A DNA stretch of 64,000 nucleotides from Nocardia cyriacigeorgica GUH-2 (GTDB lineage: Bacteria; Actinomycetota; Actinomycetes; Mycobacteriales; Mycobacteriaceae), in NCBI RefSeq assembly GCF_000284035.1, contig NC_016887.1, forward strand, positions 3,906,001 to 3,970,000, read 5' to 3'. The translations under genes and the position numbers were made by a program. The notes under the pieces were generated by a model, which was given only the letters and a program-made list of their open reading frames with translations, was not told the origin of the DNA and did no database searches. Positions 29,620-38,803 of this stretch are shown piece by piece. Position 1 is the stretch's first letter; every line of letters begins with the position of its first letter.

Positions 29620-30231
29620 TCACCGATAGCCATCGAGTCGCCAGCCGTCCGGGGTGCGGACGACGGTGGCGATGACGGTGGCAGGTGGAAGGGGCTCCTC
29701 GCGCCCGTCGGGGTAGACCACGGTCTGTTCGATACCGATCTTGAACTGCTGCACGTTCGGATCCGCGCCGGTCGGCGCCTTTTCGCCGGACGCGAAGGTG
29801 AAGGCATCGATGCGGGCGCCCGCGCCGGCCCATTCCGCCCAGCGCAGCGTCGGTTTGGGGGTCTCGCCTGCCGCGGTCGTACCTTCTATCACTCGAATCA
29901 AGCTGGGGCCGAGCCATTTCCGTGCCCGAACCAGCGACGCGCCCTGATCCTCGCTGACCGGTTTCCAGGTGTAGATCTCCCGCAGCGCCGCCACCGCCAC
30001 ACCTTCGGGGGTGACCGGGTCCGGTGCCGGAACAGCTTCGAGCTGGCGGGTGGTCGACGTGGCGGGCCCGCTCCCCGGACCTGCCTCGTCGTCCGCGTCG
30101 CGACCACAGGCCGCGCTCAGCATCGCGATGCCCGCCACCAGCACCACCACCAGTTTCGCCTGCGCCGATACCCTGTTCTTCCAGGCTAACCGCCCCGGCC
30201 GCCGGTTCGGGTCTGCCGCACGCGTGTTCAC
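29620..30231 (-). CDS. Type IV-associated lipoprotein, NTF2-like
   Basis: The 203-residue protein has a signal segment ending in the lipobox LSAAC near residue 42, a linker, and an extracytoplasmic domain that ends with VVRTPDGWRLDGYR. The final strand resembles those of two other proteins in this operon and of NTF2-like/VirB8-like folds. It would stand on the outer face of the membrane near the channel. The GTG start overlaps the upstream stop (GTGA). The signal n-region is long, so a start a few codons later is possible. Confidence 0.7.
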   Translation of the reverse strand: MNTRAADPNRRPGRLAWKNRVSAQAKLVVVLVAGIAMLSAACGRDADDEAGPGSGPATSTTRQLEAVPAPDPVTPEGVAVAALREIYTWKPVSEDQGASLVRARKWLGPSLIRVIEGTTAAGETPKPTLRWAEWAGAGARIDAFTFASGEKAPTGADPNVQQFKIGIEQTVVYPDGREEPLPPATVIATVVRTPDGWRLDGYR

Positions 30232-31907
30232 AGCACTCTCCTCGCTCGTGCGTCGCCGGGGACGGGTGCCTCGGCCACTCCACCGGCGGAATCGGCGGTC
30301 GTGCCCGGCGCCGAGCGGATCATCTGCCCGCCACCGGCATAGACGCCGACCTGCGCGGGGCCACGCGGACCGAAATCGCTGAAGACCAGATCACCCGGTT
30401 CGATCGCACTCAACGGCACCTCCACCCCGGCCTCCCACTGTTGTTCGGCGGTGCGCGGCAGCGTGATCGCTCCGGAGGACGCCGCGAACACCGCCGCCGC
30501 GGTCAGACCGGGACCGTCCAGGCCGCCGCCGGTGGGCCCCTGCGGGCCGCCACCACCCCAGACGTACGGGGTGCCCAGCCAATCGTGGGCGGCCTCGACG
30601 ACCTGACTGCCGTCGGTCCCCTCCCCCGGGACGAAGCGGCCCAGCGATCCGGGCGCCCGGTACTCCGGCTCCATGGCCAGGATGTTCGCCACGTACGGAT
30701 GGGTCTCGGAGTAGTGCGCGGCAACCTGATTCGGCATGCCGCCGGAGGCGAGCACCGCACCCTCGCCGGCGTTGTAGGCGGCCAGCGTCAAGGAGACCAG
30801 GTCGCCTTGCACGCGGCCCTCCGCCATCCAGCCGGAGATCTTGTGCGCGATGGCGCACATGTAGCGGCCCTGGCCGACGATGGCGTCGCCGTCGTCCCAG
30901 ACGCTGGCCACACCGTTGCCGTCGGCGTCGATCACATACGGTTGCCCGTCATCGGGATTGATGCTCGCCGCCGTCCCCGGCAGGAACTGCGCCAAGCCCT
31001 GCGCGCCTGCCGGTGAGGTGGCGCCGCGCCGGAAACCGGATTCCTGCCTGCCCTGCGCCGCCAGCAGCGACGGGGTGATCTCCGGGCAGATCGAGCCGGC
31101 TCGCCGGTACCAGATCTCGAGTTCCGGCGGCACCTTGCCGTCGGCCAGCGCACCGCCCGCGCTACCGAACCCGCGCACACAGCGCGGATCGGCGGAAAAC
31201 GCGCGCGCGCCACCGACATCGGGCGTCGGCGCGCCGTCGAGCCACGGCATCGGGTCGATCTGGCGGCCACCGGTGAACCGTCCGCCCGGCACCACCTCGA
31301 AATGCAGGTGCGGGCCGCTGGATTCGCCGGCCGAACCGACATAGCCGATGTGCTGGCCCGCCCGGACCGTCTCGCCGACCCGGACCAGCACCCCGCTGTC
31401 CCACATATGCCCGTACACCGCCGAATACGCGCGGCCGTTGGTGTCGACCGAGTCGACGACGATCCAGTTACCGAAGCCGGAGGCCGGACCGGCCGCGACC
31501 ACCCGGCCGTCGCCGACCGAGAAGATGGGGGTGCCGTCGGCGGCGGCCATATCCACACCCTTGTGCCCGCCGCCGCGGGAACCGAAGACATCGGAAATGC
31601 TGTAGGTCCCGGTGGCCAGCGGCAACGTCCGCCGCAGCGAACCCACACCCGCGGCCAGTGACGGCGTCGCGGTGACGGCCGGATTCGCCTGGGCCGAAGG
31701 GGTAGCCGAGCTGGGCGACGCGGCACCGGCCGCCCGCGGATCCCCGGGCGCATAACCACCCAACGGCGGCAACATCGTCTGTGTCGGGCCGAGTACCTCG
31801 CCGCCCTCGCACGGATCGTCCACCGAGGGCAGCACGATCACCACCACCAGCATCATCAGCCCGAGCGCTGCTCCGACGACGAGCGCCAGGACCGAGCGCA
31901 CGTTCAT
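30228..31907 (-). CDS. Three-domain wall protein: M23 peptidase, lytic transglycosylase and degenerate NlpC/P60
   Basis: This is the VirB1-like peptidoglycan-remodelling component, anchored by one N-terminal helix (residues 5-27). Residues 95-215 form an M23 LytM domain with H115, D119, H167 and HLH at 200-202. Residues 265-410 form a lytic transglycosylase domain with the probable catalytic Glu289 in GRQESGF. Residues 435-545 follow the NlpC/P60 pattern (PYVWGG, LPRTAEQQW, PGDLVF), but the catalytic Cys in DCSGL is Gly465 (DGPGL) and the His of HVGIY is Gln519 (QVGVY). The third domain therefore should be inactive and may bind wall peptides. The gene overlaps the downstream lipoprotein gene by 4 bases. 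Confidence 0.88.
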   Translation of the reverse strand: MNVRSVLALVVGAALGLMMLVVVIVLPSVDDPCEGGEVLGPTQTMLPPLGGYAPGDPRAAGAASPSSATPSAQANPAVTATPSLAAGVGSLRRTLPLATGTYSISDVFGSRGGGHKGVDMAAADGTPIFSVGDGRVVAAGPASGFGNWIVVDSVDTNGRAYSAVYGHMWDSGVLVRVGETVRAGQHIGYVGSAGESSGPHLHFEVVPGGRFTGGRQIDPMPWLDGAPTPDVGGARAFSADPRCVRGFGSAGGALADGKVPPELEIWYRRAGSICPEITPSLLAAQGRQESGFRRGATSPAGAQGLAQFLPGTAASINPDDGQPYVIDADGNGVASVWDDGDAIVGQGRYMCAIAHKISGWMAEGRVQGDLVSLTLAAYNAGEGAVLASGGMPNQVAAHYSETHPYVANILAMEPEYRAPGSLGRFVPGEGTDGSQVVEAAHDWLGTPYVWGGGGPQGPTGGGLDGPGLTAAAVFAASSGAITLPRTAEQQWEAGVEVPLSAIEPGDLVFSDFGPRGPAQVGVYAGGGQMIRSAPGTTADSAGGVAEAPVPGDARARRVL

Positions 31908-31923
31908 GACACCCTCGCAGGGT

Positions 31924-32232
31924 TCACGTGCGGCGCCGGGCTTCGTTGAGGGTGTCGGCCAGCGCCCGGTTCATCTCCGCGGCGGCCGCCAGCTGCTGCT
32001 GCAACAGGGCGACCTTGCGCCGCAACGCCACCGCGTCCATGCGCTCCAGGCTGGGGCCTTCGGCGGCCCGCACCCAGTTGCGCACCGAATTGGTGTGCAC
32101 GCCGATCTGTTCGGCGACCACCCGGCACGCCTCGGACTCACTGCGCAGCTTGCCGGTCAGCGCGATGACCTGCTCGACCGCGGCATCGCGTACCTCGGGC
32201 GACACCTTGCGATAGGACCGGTGCGGCATCAT
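31924..32232 (-). CDS. Transposase OrfA-like helix-turn-helix protein embedded in the operon
   Basis: The 102-residue product has a helix-turn-helix (residues 12-60, GVHTNSVRNWVRAAEG) like the first ORF of IS3-type elements, and a leucine-rich helix (LRRKVALLQQQLAAAAEMN) that should dimerise. Its start overlaps the VirB4 stop by 4 bases and its stop is 16 bases before the next gene. No OrfB and no terminal inverted repeats are present. It is better seen as a DNA-binding protein kept by the operon, perhaps a regulator or a stand-in for a DNA-processing factor, than as part of an insertion sequence. Confidence 0.7.
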   Translation of the reverse strand: MMPHRSYRKVSPEVRDAAVEQVIALTGKLRSESEACRVVAEQIGVHTNSVRNWVRAAEGPSLERMDAVALRRKVALLQQQLAAAAEMNRALADTLNEARRRT

Positions 32233-34343
32233 GCTGCGCTCCCACCCGCCGAATCCGGGCCACCGGGGTCGGGATCACCCGCCGGGCCCGGTACCCGGTT
32301 GAACTCGTCGAACCGCTGATTGGTGTCGTGGATTCCGCTTTCCTTCTCCGACAACGTGAACTCCATGTGGAACGGAATTCCGGGCCGGCGATCCTCACCG
32401 ATCTTGAGCAGGAACTTGCCGGTACCCGGCGGGGACGGTCGTACCTGACCGGGTTTGAGCGCCTCACCGGTCAGGGCCTGCGGCGCCGACCAGCCGGTGA
32501 CCATTTCTTCCTCGGCCGCGGTGAACGGGATGGTGCTGTCGAGGCGTTTGATCTCCTCGGCGGGCAGGGCGCCGAAGATCTTGGCGCGGGCACGTTCGAG
32601 GAAGCCGAGTGCCTTGGCGATGGCCGCTTCCGAGCCCAGTGACTGCAAGTCCTTGATGGTGTGGCTGATCATGATCAGCGCGGTGGCGATACCGCGTTGC
32701 AGTCGGGTCAGCTCGTCGACGCGATCGACCATGAAATCGCCGAGGCCGAGCACCTGCCACAGCTCGTCCATCACGACCTGGAAGTAGCGTTGCGGCGCCA
32801 TGCCCGCGTCGGTCAAGGTGTGCGCGGCCTCGACGGCGGCGAATCCGTCGGCCCAGCAGGCCAGCATGACCGCGGCCTTGAGCTTCTTGTCGCCCTGCGG
32901 GATATGCGAGACGTCGATGCAGACGGCGACCGAATCGGTATCGATGGGCACGGTGGTCTGGCCGTTGAAGACCGCGCCGAACGGGCCCTGGGTGAGCGCG
33001 CGCAGGGAGCGGCGCAGATTCTTGATCGCCACCTGGTATTCGGATTCGCTGTCCGCGCCCGCGTCCAGCATCAGTTCCTCGCCGCCCGCGACGATCACCT
33101 CGAGCAGGTTATCCATGATGGGCGGCTTGTCCGGGGTGAAACCACTGCCCGGGCGGTACAGGATGCGCAAGGCGGTGGAGATCAGCGTCTCCTCGAAATC
33201 GCGCACTCGCGCACCGCGCACCAGCTCGACCAGGCCGGCGATCAGCGTCACCTGCCGGGCCCGCAGATCCTGCAACACCTGCAATTGCAGGGCAGGAAGA
33301 TGATCCAGCTTGGGCACCACCTGACCGAGGACGCCTGCGGCCAGCGGGTTGAGTTTGCCGTGCCCGTAACCGAGATCGATCACCTGGCCGCCGACCAGTT
33401 CCACCATCTTGCGGTAGTCGGGTTTGACGTCGGCCAGGATCAGTGGCGTGATGCCCTGGGCGATGCCGCCCAGCACGATCCGGCGCACCAGCGACGACTT
33501 ACCGAAACCGTTGAGCCCGAGCACGAACAGGCTGGGCGCGGTGATGAAGCTGCCGCGCATGAACCAGTTCATCGGGTCGAAGCACACCGGCGCCCCGGTG
33601 TGCAGATGCGAACCGAGCGGGGTGCCGATCAGCGGCGCGCCCGCACCCACCGACCACGGCCACAGACCCGCGACCTGCGCGGTGGTGGCGCGGTATTCGA
33701 CCGGGCGGCCCACCACGTTCATCCGGCCGCCGCCCGGGCCCGCATAGCCGCGGTCGGTGAGCTGGGCGGTCTGTCGGTCGAACCCGTCCTCGAAGACCTG
33801 TTCGGCGCGGGCGGCGTAGTTGCGGCGGCGGATGTCGTCGGTGCGGATGCGGAAGGTGGCCCACGCCGCGCGCAGCCCGGACTGCTCGCGGCTGATCATC
33901 TCCAGCCGGGCGCGGGTGTCGTCGTCGAGCAGTGGCGGACCGGACTGCTGACGCTTGTCCGCCTTGGCTTTCGCGCGCTGGGCGGCCCGATCCTGTTTCG
34001 GGCTGCGCATCGCGCGGTCGGCAGTTTTGTCGATTTTCACCGGCCGCGCACGGGCCGTGCCGGTGCGCTCGGGCCGGCCGCGCCCACCGCGACCGGCTTG
34101 CGCGGCGGGCCTGTCGGTCGCCGGTGTCTCGGCACGCGAGCGATCACCGTCGGTGCGCGGCGCACCGGTGCGCGGGCGTTGTCCGCCCGTGCGGGTGCTG
34201 CGCCGGTCCCGGGTGGATTCCTCCCGCGTGGTGTCGCGCCGACGCTCGGGGCGGGCCCATTCGTCGTGGTCGGTCTCGGTCCGCCGGGTCCGGCGAACGG
34301 CGTCCTCGCGCTCCCGTACGGGTGGCTCGTGCTCGCGTGCCAT
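32229..34343 (-). CDS. VirB4-type ATPase of the type IV system
   Basis: This ATPase would power channel assembly or substrate movement. The 704-residue protein has an Arg/Glu-rich, apparently disordered N-terminus of about 130 residues. The motor carries Walker A GLNGFGKSS (about 276-284) and Walker B YFQVVMDELW (D526, E527). Charged or Pro-rich residues end the chain. ATG 34343 is chosen over TTG 34361 because it is 7 bases after the upstream stop with a GGGG run preceding it. VirB4 is the most conserved component of type IV systems, so its presence is strong support for the block's identity. Confidence 0.88.
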   Translation of the reverse strand: MAREHEPPVREREDAVRRTRRTETDHDEWARPERRRDTTREESTRDRRSTRTGGQRPRTGAPRTDGDRSRAETPATDRPAAQAGRGGRGRPERTGTARARPVKIDKTADRAMRSPKQDRAAQRAKAKADKRQQSGPPLLDDDTRARLEMISREQSGLRAAWATFRIRTDDIRRRNYAARAEQVFEDGFDRQTAQLTDRGYAGPGGGRMNVVGRPVEYRATTAQVAGLWPWSVGAGAPLIGTPLGSHLHTGAPVCFDPMNWFMRGSFITAPSLFVLGLNGFGKSSLVRRIVLGGIAQGITPLILADVKPDYRKMVELVGGQVIDLGYGHGKLNPLAAGVLGQVVPKLDHLPALQLQVLQDLRARQVTLIAGLVELVRGARVRDFEETLISTALRILYRPGSGFTPDKPPIMDNLLEVIVAGGEELMLDAGADSESEYQVAIKNLRRSLRALTQGPFGAVFNGQTTVPIDTDSVAVCIDVSHIPQGDKKLKAAVMLACWADGFAAVEAAHTLTDAGMAPQRYFQVVMDELWQVLGLGDFMVDRVDELTRLQRGIATALIMISHTIKDLQSLGSEAAIAKALGFLERARAKIFGALPAEEIKRLDSTIPFTAAEEEMVTGWSAPQALTGEALKPGQVRPSPPGTGKFLLKIGEDRRPGIPFHMEFTLSEKESGIHDTNQRFDEFNRVPGPAGDPDPGGPDSAGGSAA

Positions 34344-34350
34344 CAATCGC

Positions 34351-35841
34351 TCACCCCGCAAGTGCTTTCGGAATCGTCGCGTGTTCGGGCAGGATCACTC
34401 CGCAGCCGAGTGAGGCCGCGAAGGCCGCCGCCTGGTAGCGGTAGCACCGCCGGATCTTCAACCGCGCCTGGGTGGACAGGTCGCGGGTGATCGCCTCGAT
34501 CCGCGGCAGATCGCCGCGCAGGGGCTCGGTGATGGTCACCAGCGCCCCGAAGCGGGTCACGCCGTGGCCGCGCGCCTGCTCCTCACGGGCCTGCTGGGTG
34601 GCGCCGACCCGCAGGGTCGCCGACGCGGAGACGACTCCGCGTTCGCTCTGCTGAGCCACCAGCGCGTTCTTGAAGTCGTCATCGACGATCTCGGCGGCGT
34701 CGGCGGCTGAATGCGGACGGTACACGATGGCGATACGCTTACGCGGCACTTCGGGATTCGGCGCAAGCAGGCGCTGCAACACGCGTTCGTCGACCGCGCC
34801 CTCGGGGGCCGCGTCCATCTCCCAGGTGACCGAGCGGCCACCGTCGTGCACGAAGTGATCCCATTTCTCGTCGTGCGAGATCGGGCCCGCGTCGGCCCAG
34901 TCCAGGCCGTGGCCTTCGGGTTCGCCCGCGGCGACCTCGAGATCGGCCTGCGCGGCCGGGTCGTAGCTGCGCCGGATGAACGAGATCACCTCATCGGCCG
35001 ACATCGGCTGCGCGCGCACGCCGGCCTCCGCCAGCGCCGCGCAGATGCCGGGCAGCCTGCGCCCGATCTCCACCGCTTCCTCGGCCGGGTTCTTGCGGCG
35101 TTCGGCGGTGGTGGCCTTGAAGGTGATCGCCACTCGCGGCAGCAGTTGCACCCGCTCCTGCGGCAATTCGGTGGCCAGCTCGTACATCACCTGCTGGGCC
35201 AGCTCCGGCGCCTCCGGCCGGGTGATGGTGGAGACCTCGGTGAGCAACCGGTTGCCGGTCTCGGGCACGGTGTCGATCACCGGGACGACGGCGACGATGT
35301 CGCTGGTCTGGCCCACCGAAGCCAGGAAGGTGCCCCAGGCGGAGACCCAGCGGTCGATCACCGGCTGGTCGACCGCCTCATGGCCCTGCGGCCAGGCCCG
35401 CAATACCACGGTGTACTGGGCGAACTGCGGCAGATGGATCATGCCGAAGCTGTAGCCGCCCGCGTCGATGCCTTCGTACAGCTTCGACGGAGCCAGCAGG
35501 CCGGGCAGCCGGGTGACCCCGCCGGGGATCCGGGAGAACCGGCCGCCGCGATACACATGCTCGCCGCGACTGCGCGAACGCATCCAGTTGAACATCATCA
35601 ATCCCGTCTCGTAGCCGGAGCGGCCCCCCGTCCGCCACACCAGTGGAACCATGACCGCAACGCCGACGCCACCCACGATCAGCCCCCATTGGAAACCGCC
35701 CACCATCGCGGTGATCAGGGCGGTGATCACGACGACGAACCCGAGCACGGTCTCTTCCCAGCGCAGGCCGAAGAGGCCGGCGCTGCGCGGTTTCTGCCAC
35801 AGGCCGTAGGAACGGCGCTCGTAGGTGTCGAGGTTGGTCAT
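34351..35841 (-). CDS. SCO6880-family type IV secretion-like membrane protein
   Basis: The 496-residue protein has two membrane helices at about residues 30-70, like PrgI-type components, then a large cytoplasmic domain of the SCO6880 family found beside VirB4 and VirD4 homologues in actinobacterial conjugative elements. No Walker motif is visible. It probably scaffolds the ATPases at the membrane. The ATG overlaps the upstream stop (ATGA) and 7 bases separate it from the VirB4-like gene. Confidence 0.8.
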   Translation of the reverse strand: MTNLDTYERRSYGLWQKPRSAGLFGLRWEETVLGFVVVITALITAMVGGFQWGLIVGGVGVAVMVPLVWRTGGRSGYETGLMMFNWMRSRSRGEHVYRGGRFSRIPGGVTRLPGLLAPSKLYEGIDAGGYSFGMIHLPQFAQYTVVLRAWPQGHEAVDQPVIDRWVSAWGTFLASVGQTSDIVAVVPVIDTVPETGNRLLTEVSTITRPEAPELAQQVMYELATELPQERVQLLPRVAITFKATTAERRKNPAEEAVEIGRRLPGICAALAEAGVRAQPMSADEVISFIRRSYDPAAQADLEVAAGEPEGHGLDWADAGPISHDEKWDHFVHDGGRSVTWEMDAAPEGAVDERVLQRLLAPNPEVPRKRIAIVYRPHSAADAAEIVDDDFKNALVAQQSERGVVSASATLRVGATQQAREEQARGHGVTRFGALVTITEPLRGDLPRIEAITRDLSTQARLKIRRCYRYQAAAFAASLGCGVILPEHATIPKALAG

Positions 35842-37313
35842 CGCGGAATGGTGCTCCTCCCGAGGTCGGGTGAGCGGTTGGCCCAGCGGTCGCCCGCGAC
35901 ATCACCCATGACTTGATCTGCCCGGTTCATCCCGGAGGTCGCGGCCCTGGCCGCACCGATCCGGCCCGCGGCGCGCGCCGCACCGGACGGTACCCCGGCC
36001 GCGCCCGCCGGTGCGCCGGAGGCCCGTGGCGGTTGGCCGCTCGCGCCCCCGCCACCACCACGCGGCGGCGGTGCCGGTCGAGGCGCACCACCGCCACGTC
36101 CGCCGCTACCACCGGGCGGCGGACTACCCGCACCGCCGAAGTATCCGGCCGAGCCCGGCGCGGCCGCACCCTTGACGCCGACCGCCTTGGTTCCGGCGAG
36201 GGCACCGATACCGGCCGCGGCCAGCAGGGTTCCGCCGGTCGCGGTCAGACCCGAACCGCCGCTGCCGACAATCGCCACCGCCGGGGTGACCAGTCGCATC
36301 AGCGCGGGCAGCACGAACGCCACACTGCACAGCAGCACGATCGAGACCAGCATGCGCTGGGCCTGTTCGGCATCCGGCAGCCCGGAGGTGGAGGTGAGTT
36401 CGTCGACGTGGCCCGCGGTGGTGAACGCGATCATGTAGACGATCGCGGCCACCGGTTTCCACAGCATGAACGCGATGATCCAGCCCACCAGCTTCTGATA
36501 GGACTGCTTACCGGTGTTCATGCCCGAGGCCGCGGCCGCCAACGGCAGCACACCGGCCGCGATCACCAGCAGGCCCTGCCGGACGATGGCGAGCACGATC
36601 TGAGCGAGCGCGCCGAGCAGGCCGACGATCGCGATGATCAGCACCAAGCCCGGTGAGAAGGCTTGCAGCTTACTGGTTTTCACCATCAGCTCGGCCAGGT
36701 TCTTGGCATTGCCGTTGGTGGAGTCGGTGATGATCCATTCGGCGAAGCGGTCCGAGGCCACCGTGCCCGCGACGATCACCGCACCGAGCATCCAGGAACT
36801 GAACACCACGCGCGCGAACATCCGGAACGATTCGGCCGCCTCGTTCATCACGGCCCCGCGTCTGGCTTCGGCCAATCTGAGGCCGGAGATCATCACCGAC
36901 GCGATCAGTAACAGGATCTGTACCTGATAGGTGTAGTCGTTGATCTTGGTGAACAACGAACCGGAATCGCTGACGGCCTCGTTGGGCACCTTCATCCAGA
37001 AGGTCAGCGCCAGGATGATGGCCTCACCGAGACCGTTCATCAGCGAGTCGACGACCTTGCCGAACGTCGAATCCCACGCCTTGTCCTTCACCGCCGTCGC
37101 GGCCTGGCCCGGATGGGAGGCGGCATTGCCCGCCTTGCACACCGCCGAGGCCGCGTCACCGAGCGAGACGCCGGGAATGCCGACGTTGTCGAGGGTTTCG
37201 TGGATTTCGTTGCACGCCTCGTCGAAGCCGTAGGTCTGGCCGTAGGCCACCGTCGGCGTCGCGATCATCACCGTGAAGATGACCGCGAAGATCGTGACAA
37301 TACGCCTCACCAT
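35838..37313 (-). CDS. VirB6/TrbL-like polytopic channel protein
   Basis: The 491-residue protein starts with a signal peptide-like segment ending AYGQTYG, followed by about six or seven membrane helices between residues 95 and 380 (for example VQILLLIASVMISGL and AFSPGLVLIIAIVGLLGAL). The tail is Gly/Pro-rich and low-complexity. This topology matches the inner-membrane pore component VirB6/TrbL. ATG 37313 is chosen because GAGGGG lies 5 bases upstream and it gives a good signal peptide; longer frames to 37355 exist. The C-terminal tail may reach into the cytoplasm or wall. Confidence 0.8.
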   Translation of the reverse strand: MVRRIVTIFAVIFTVMIATPTVAYGQTYGFDEACNEIHETLDNVGIPGVSLGDAASAVCKAGNAASHPGQAATAVKDKAWDSTFGKVVDSLMNGLGEAIILALTFWMKVPNEAVSDSGSLFTKINDYTYQVQILLLIASVMISGLRLAEARRGAVMNEAAESFRMFARVVFSSWMLGAVIVAGTVASDRFAEWIITDSTNGNAKNLAELMVKTSKLQAFSPGLVLIIAIVGLLGALAQIVLAIVRQGLLVIAAGVLPLAAAASGMNTGKQSYQKLVGWIIAFMLWKPVAAIVYMIAFTTAGHVDELTSTSGLPDAEQAQRMLVSIVLLCSVAFVLPALMRLVTPAVAIVGSGGSGLTATGGTLLAAAGIGALAGTKAVGVKGAAAPGSAGYFGGAGSPPPGGSGGRGGGAPRPAPPPRGGGGGASGQPPRASGAPAGAAGVPSGAARAAGRIGAARAATSGMNRADQVMGDVAGDRWANRSPDLGRSTIPR

Positions 37314-37339
37314 GTGAACCCCTCGGTCTCGAGTTTCCG

Positions 37340-38158
37340 TCACCATGCCGTCCACCCCTCGAGCGATTCGATGTATTCCGCCGGCGGGTTCTCCGAGGTG
37401 GTCGGCTTCAGCCGCCAGTCACCGGCGTCCCACACCATGATCATCCGCATGGCCACCCACAACTGCTTGCCATCGACCACCTGTGCGCGCGTGGCCAGGC
37501 GCACGATGGCCATATCGTCGGCGTAGTCGTCGACCTTGAACGCGTCAGGGGCGACGAAATACCGTGTGACACTTTCCGGTTGCTGCTCCGGAAGCCGGTC
37601 GGCCTCCAGCGCGCGATCATAGGCCGCGATCTGCTGAGCCGAGGCCCGCACCTGCCGCACGTACAGATCCCGGTGCGCCGGACGGGCATTGAGCCGGTAG
37701 GTGATCTGCGCCGCGGCCAGCGCCGCACCCTGCGGGGTGTGCGCGTAGCCCACCGCCAGACCGTCCTCGATGCGCGTGGGCCCATCCGAGGTGGAGAACG
37801 GCACCGAGGCGCCGTAGACGCGCTGCCAGCCGCGCGGCTGCGTGGTTCCGGCGGGTGCCGCGGTCAGCCAATCCGGATCCGAGGGCTTGGCCTGCAACTC
37901 AGGGTTCTGCGGAAGCGGCTGTCCCGCAGGGTTGTTCGGGATATCGACGCGACGGCCGAAGATGTCGACCTCCGGTTCGGCGAAGCCCTCCGCCCCGGCA
38001 CCCTCGACCACCGACACGCTGCCCTGTCCCGCCGGCTCGTCGTCGCCGCCGAGGTAGACGAAGACACCGACGATCACGATGAGCGTCAGCACCGCCGCGG
38101 AGGCGACGAGGCCGAAGGAGACGCGATCGCGCGCGTACGGCTCCTTCTTCTCGCTCAC
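37340..38158 (-). CDS. Membrane-anchored type IV component, NTF2/VirB8-like (paralogue of next gene)
   Basis: The 272-residue protein has a short cytoplasmic N-terminus, one membrane helix (SFGLVASAAVLTLIVIVGVF, about residues 14-33), a Pro-rich linker and an external domain. It contains GPTRIEDGLAVGYAHTPQGA and ends near VWDAGDWRLKP. Both segments are matched in the lipoprotein encoded just upstream (DGAATGFDHSPPGAA and DDWRL), so the two are paralogues. The GTG start overlaps the upstream stop (GTGA). The fold resembles VirB8/TcpC-type scaffold domains, by inference. Confidence 0.72.
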   Translation of the reverse strand: MSEKKEPYARDRVSFGLVASAAVLTLIVIVGVFVYLGGDDEPAGQGSVSVVEGAGAEGFAEPEVDIFGRRVDIPNNPAGQPLPQNPELQAKPSDPDWLTAAPAGTTQPRGWQRVYGASVPFSTSDGPTRIEDGLAVGYAHTPQGAALAAAQITYRLNARPAHRDLYVRQVRASAQQIAAYDRALEADRLPEQQPESVTRYFVAPDAFKVDDYADDMAIVRLATRAQVVDGKQLWVAMRMIMVWDAGDWRLKPTTSENPPAEYIESLEGWTAW

Positions 38159-38796
38159 TGCGGTGCCTCCAATATCACGATGTCGCTGGGTAATTCGTCG
38201 ATGGCATCGACTCGGGGTTCGGCCGAGTCCGGGTCGGGCAGTCGTAACCTCCAGTCGTCGCCGGACCATTCGACAACGGTGTGGTTCACCGCCATCGAAC
38301 TGTCCGAATACTCGGTATAGACGTCCACGGTGGAGCGATCCTCGCTATACCCGGTGATCTTGTAGCCGAGCAGTCGCGGGGCGTACTCCGGTGACGCCGG
38401 CCCGGTGATGGACAGCAGTAATCGGTTGACCACCCAGTCGTCCTTACCCGGCCCGGGCATCACTTCCGCCGCGACCACCTTCGGCCACTGGCTGTCGGTG
38501 GCCACCGACAATCGCACCGTATGGGTGATGGCGGCGACCGCGGCGCCTGGCGGCGAATGATCGAAGCCGGTTGCCGCGCCGTCGGATTCGCGCTTCGGAC
38601 CCTGGTCGGTGTGCGGCAGGGCCACTCCCTGGAAGGACTCCCAGCGCACGTTCGACGGCGGGGTGGACAGATCGGGGCCGGCCTTGTCGCCGTCCGCGCA
38701 ACCGACCGCGGCCAGCAGCATCGTCGCGGCGAAAGCGCCCGCGGCCGGACCGCGGACGCCGCGCCACCTCGCCTGGCGGCATACGGACGCACACAC
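38155..38796 (-). CDS. Type IV-associated lipoprotein, paralogous to downstream gene
   Basis: From GTG 38796 the product has 213 residues with a signal peptide ending LLAAVGC (Cys33) and an external domain sharing the DGAATGFDHSPPGAA and DDWRL motifs with the next gene. A longer in-frame start, ATG 38877, overlaps the upstream stop (ATGA) and would give 240 residues. That form would put an unusually long 27-residue extension before the signal, and a CRISPR-repeat-like sequence (38804-38831) would then be translated as APRTRGDEP. The shorter start is favoured on signal-peptide grounds, but the longer fits the coupling seen throughout the operon. Confidence 0.68.
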   Translation of the reverse strand: MCASVCRQARWRGVRGPAAGAFAATMLLAAVGCADGDKAGPDLSTPPSNVRWESFQGVALPHTDQGPKRESDGAATGFDHSPPGAAVAAITHTVRLSVATDSQWPKVVAAEVMPGPGKDDWVVNRLLLSITGPASPEYAPRLLGYKITGYSEDRSTVDVYTEYSDSSMAVNHTVVEWSGDDWRLRLPDPDSAEPRVDAIDELPSDIVILEAPQ

Positions 38797-38803
38797 TGTG
38801 GAC

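Noticed and set aside
30228..30600. Active NlpC/P60 endopeptidase
   Set aside because: Both the catalytic Cys (Gly465) and His (Gln519) are missing.
31924..32232. Complete insertion sequence
   Set aside because: Only an OrfA-like helix-turn-helix is present; there is no OrfB, no inverted repeats and no target duplication.
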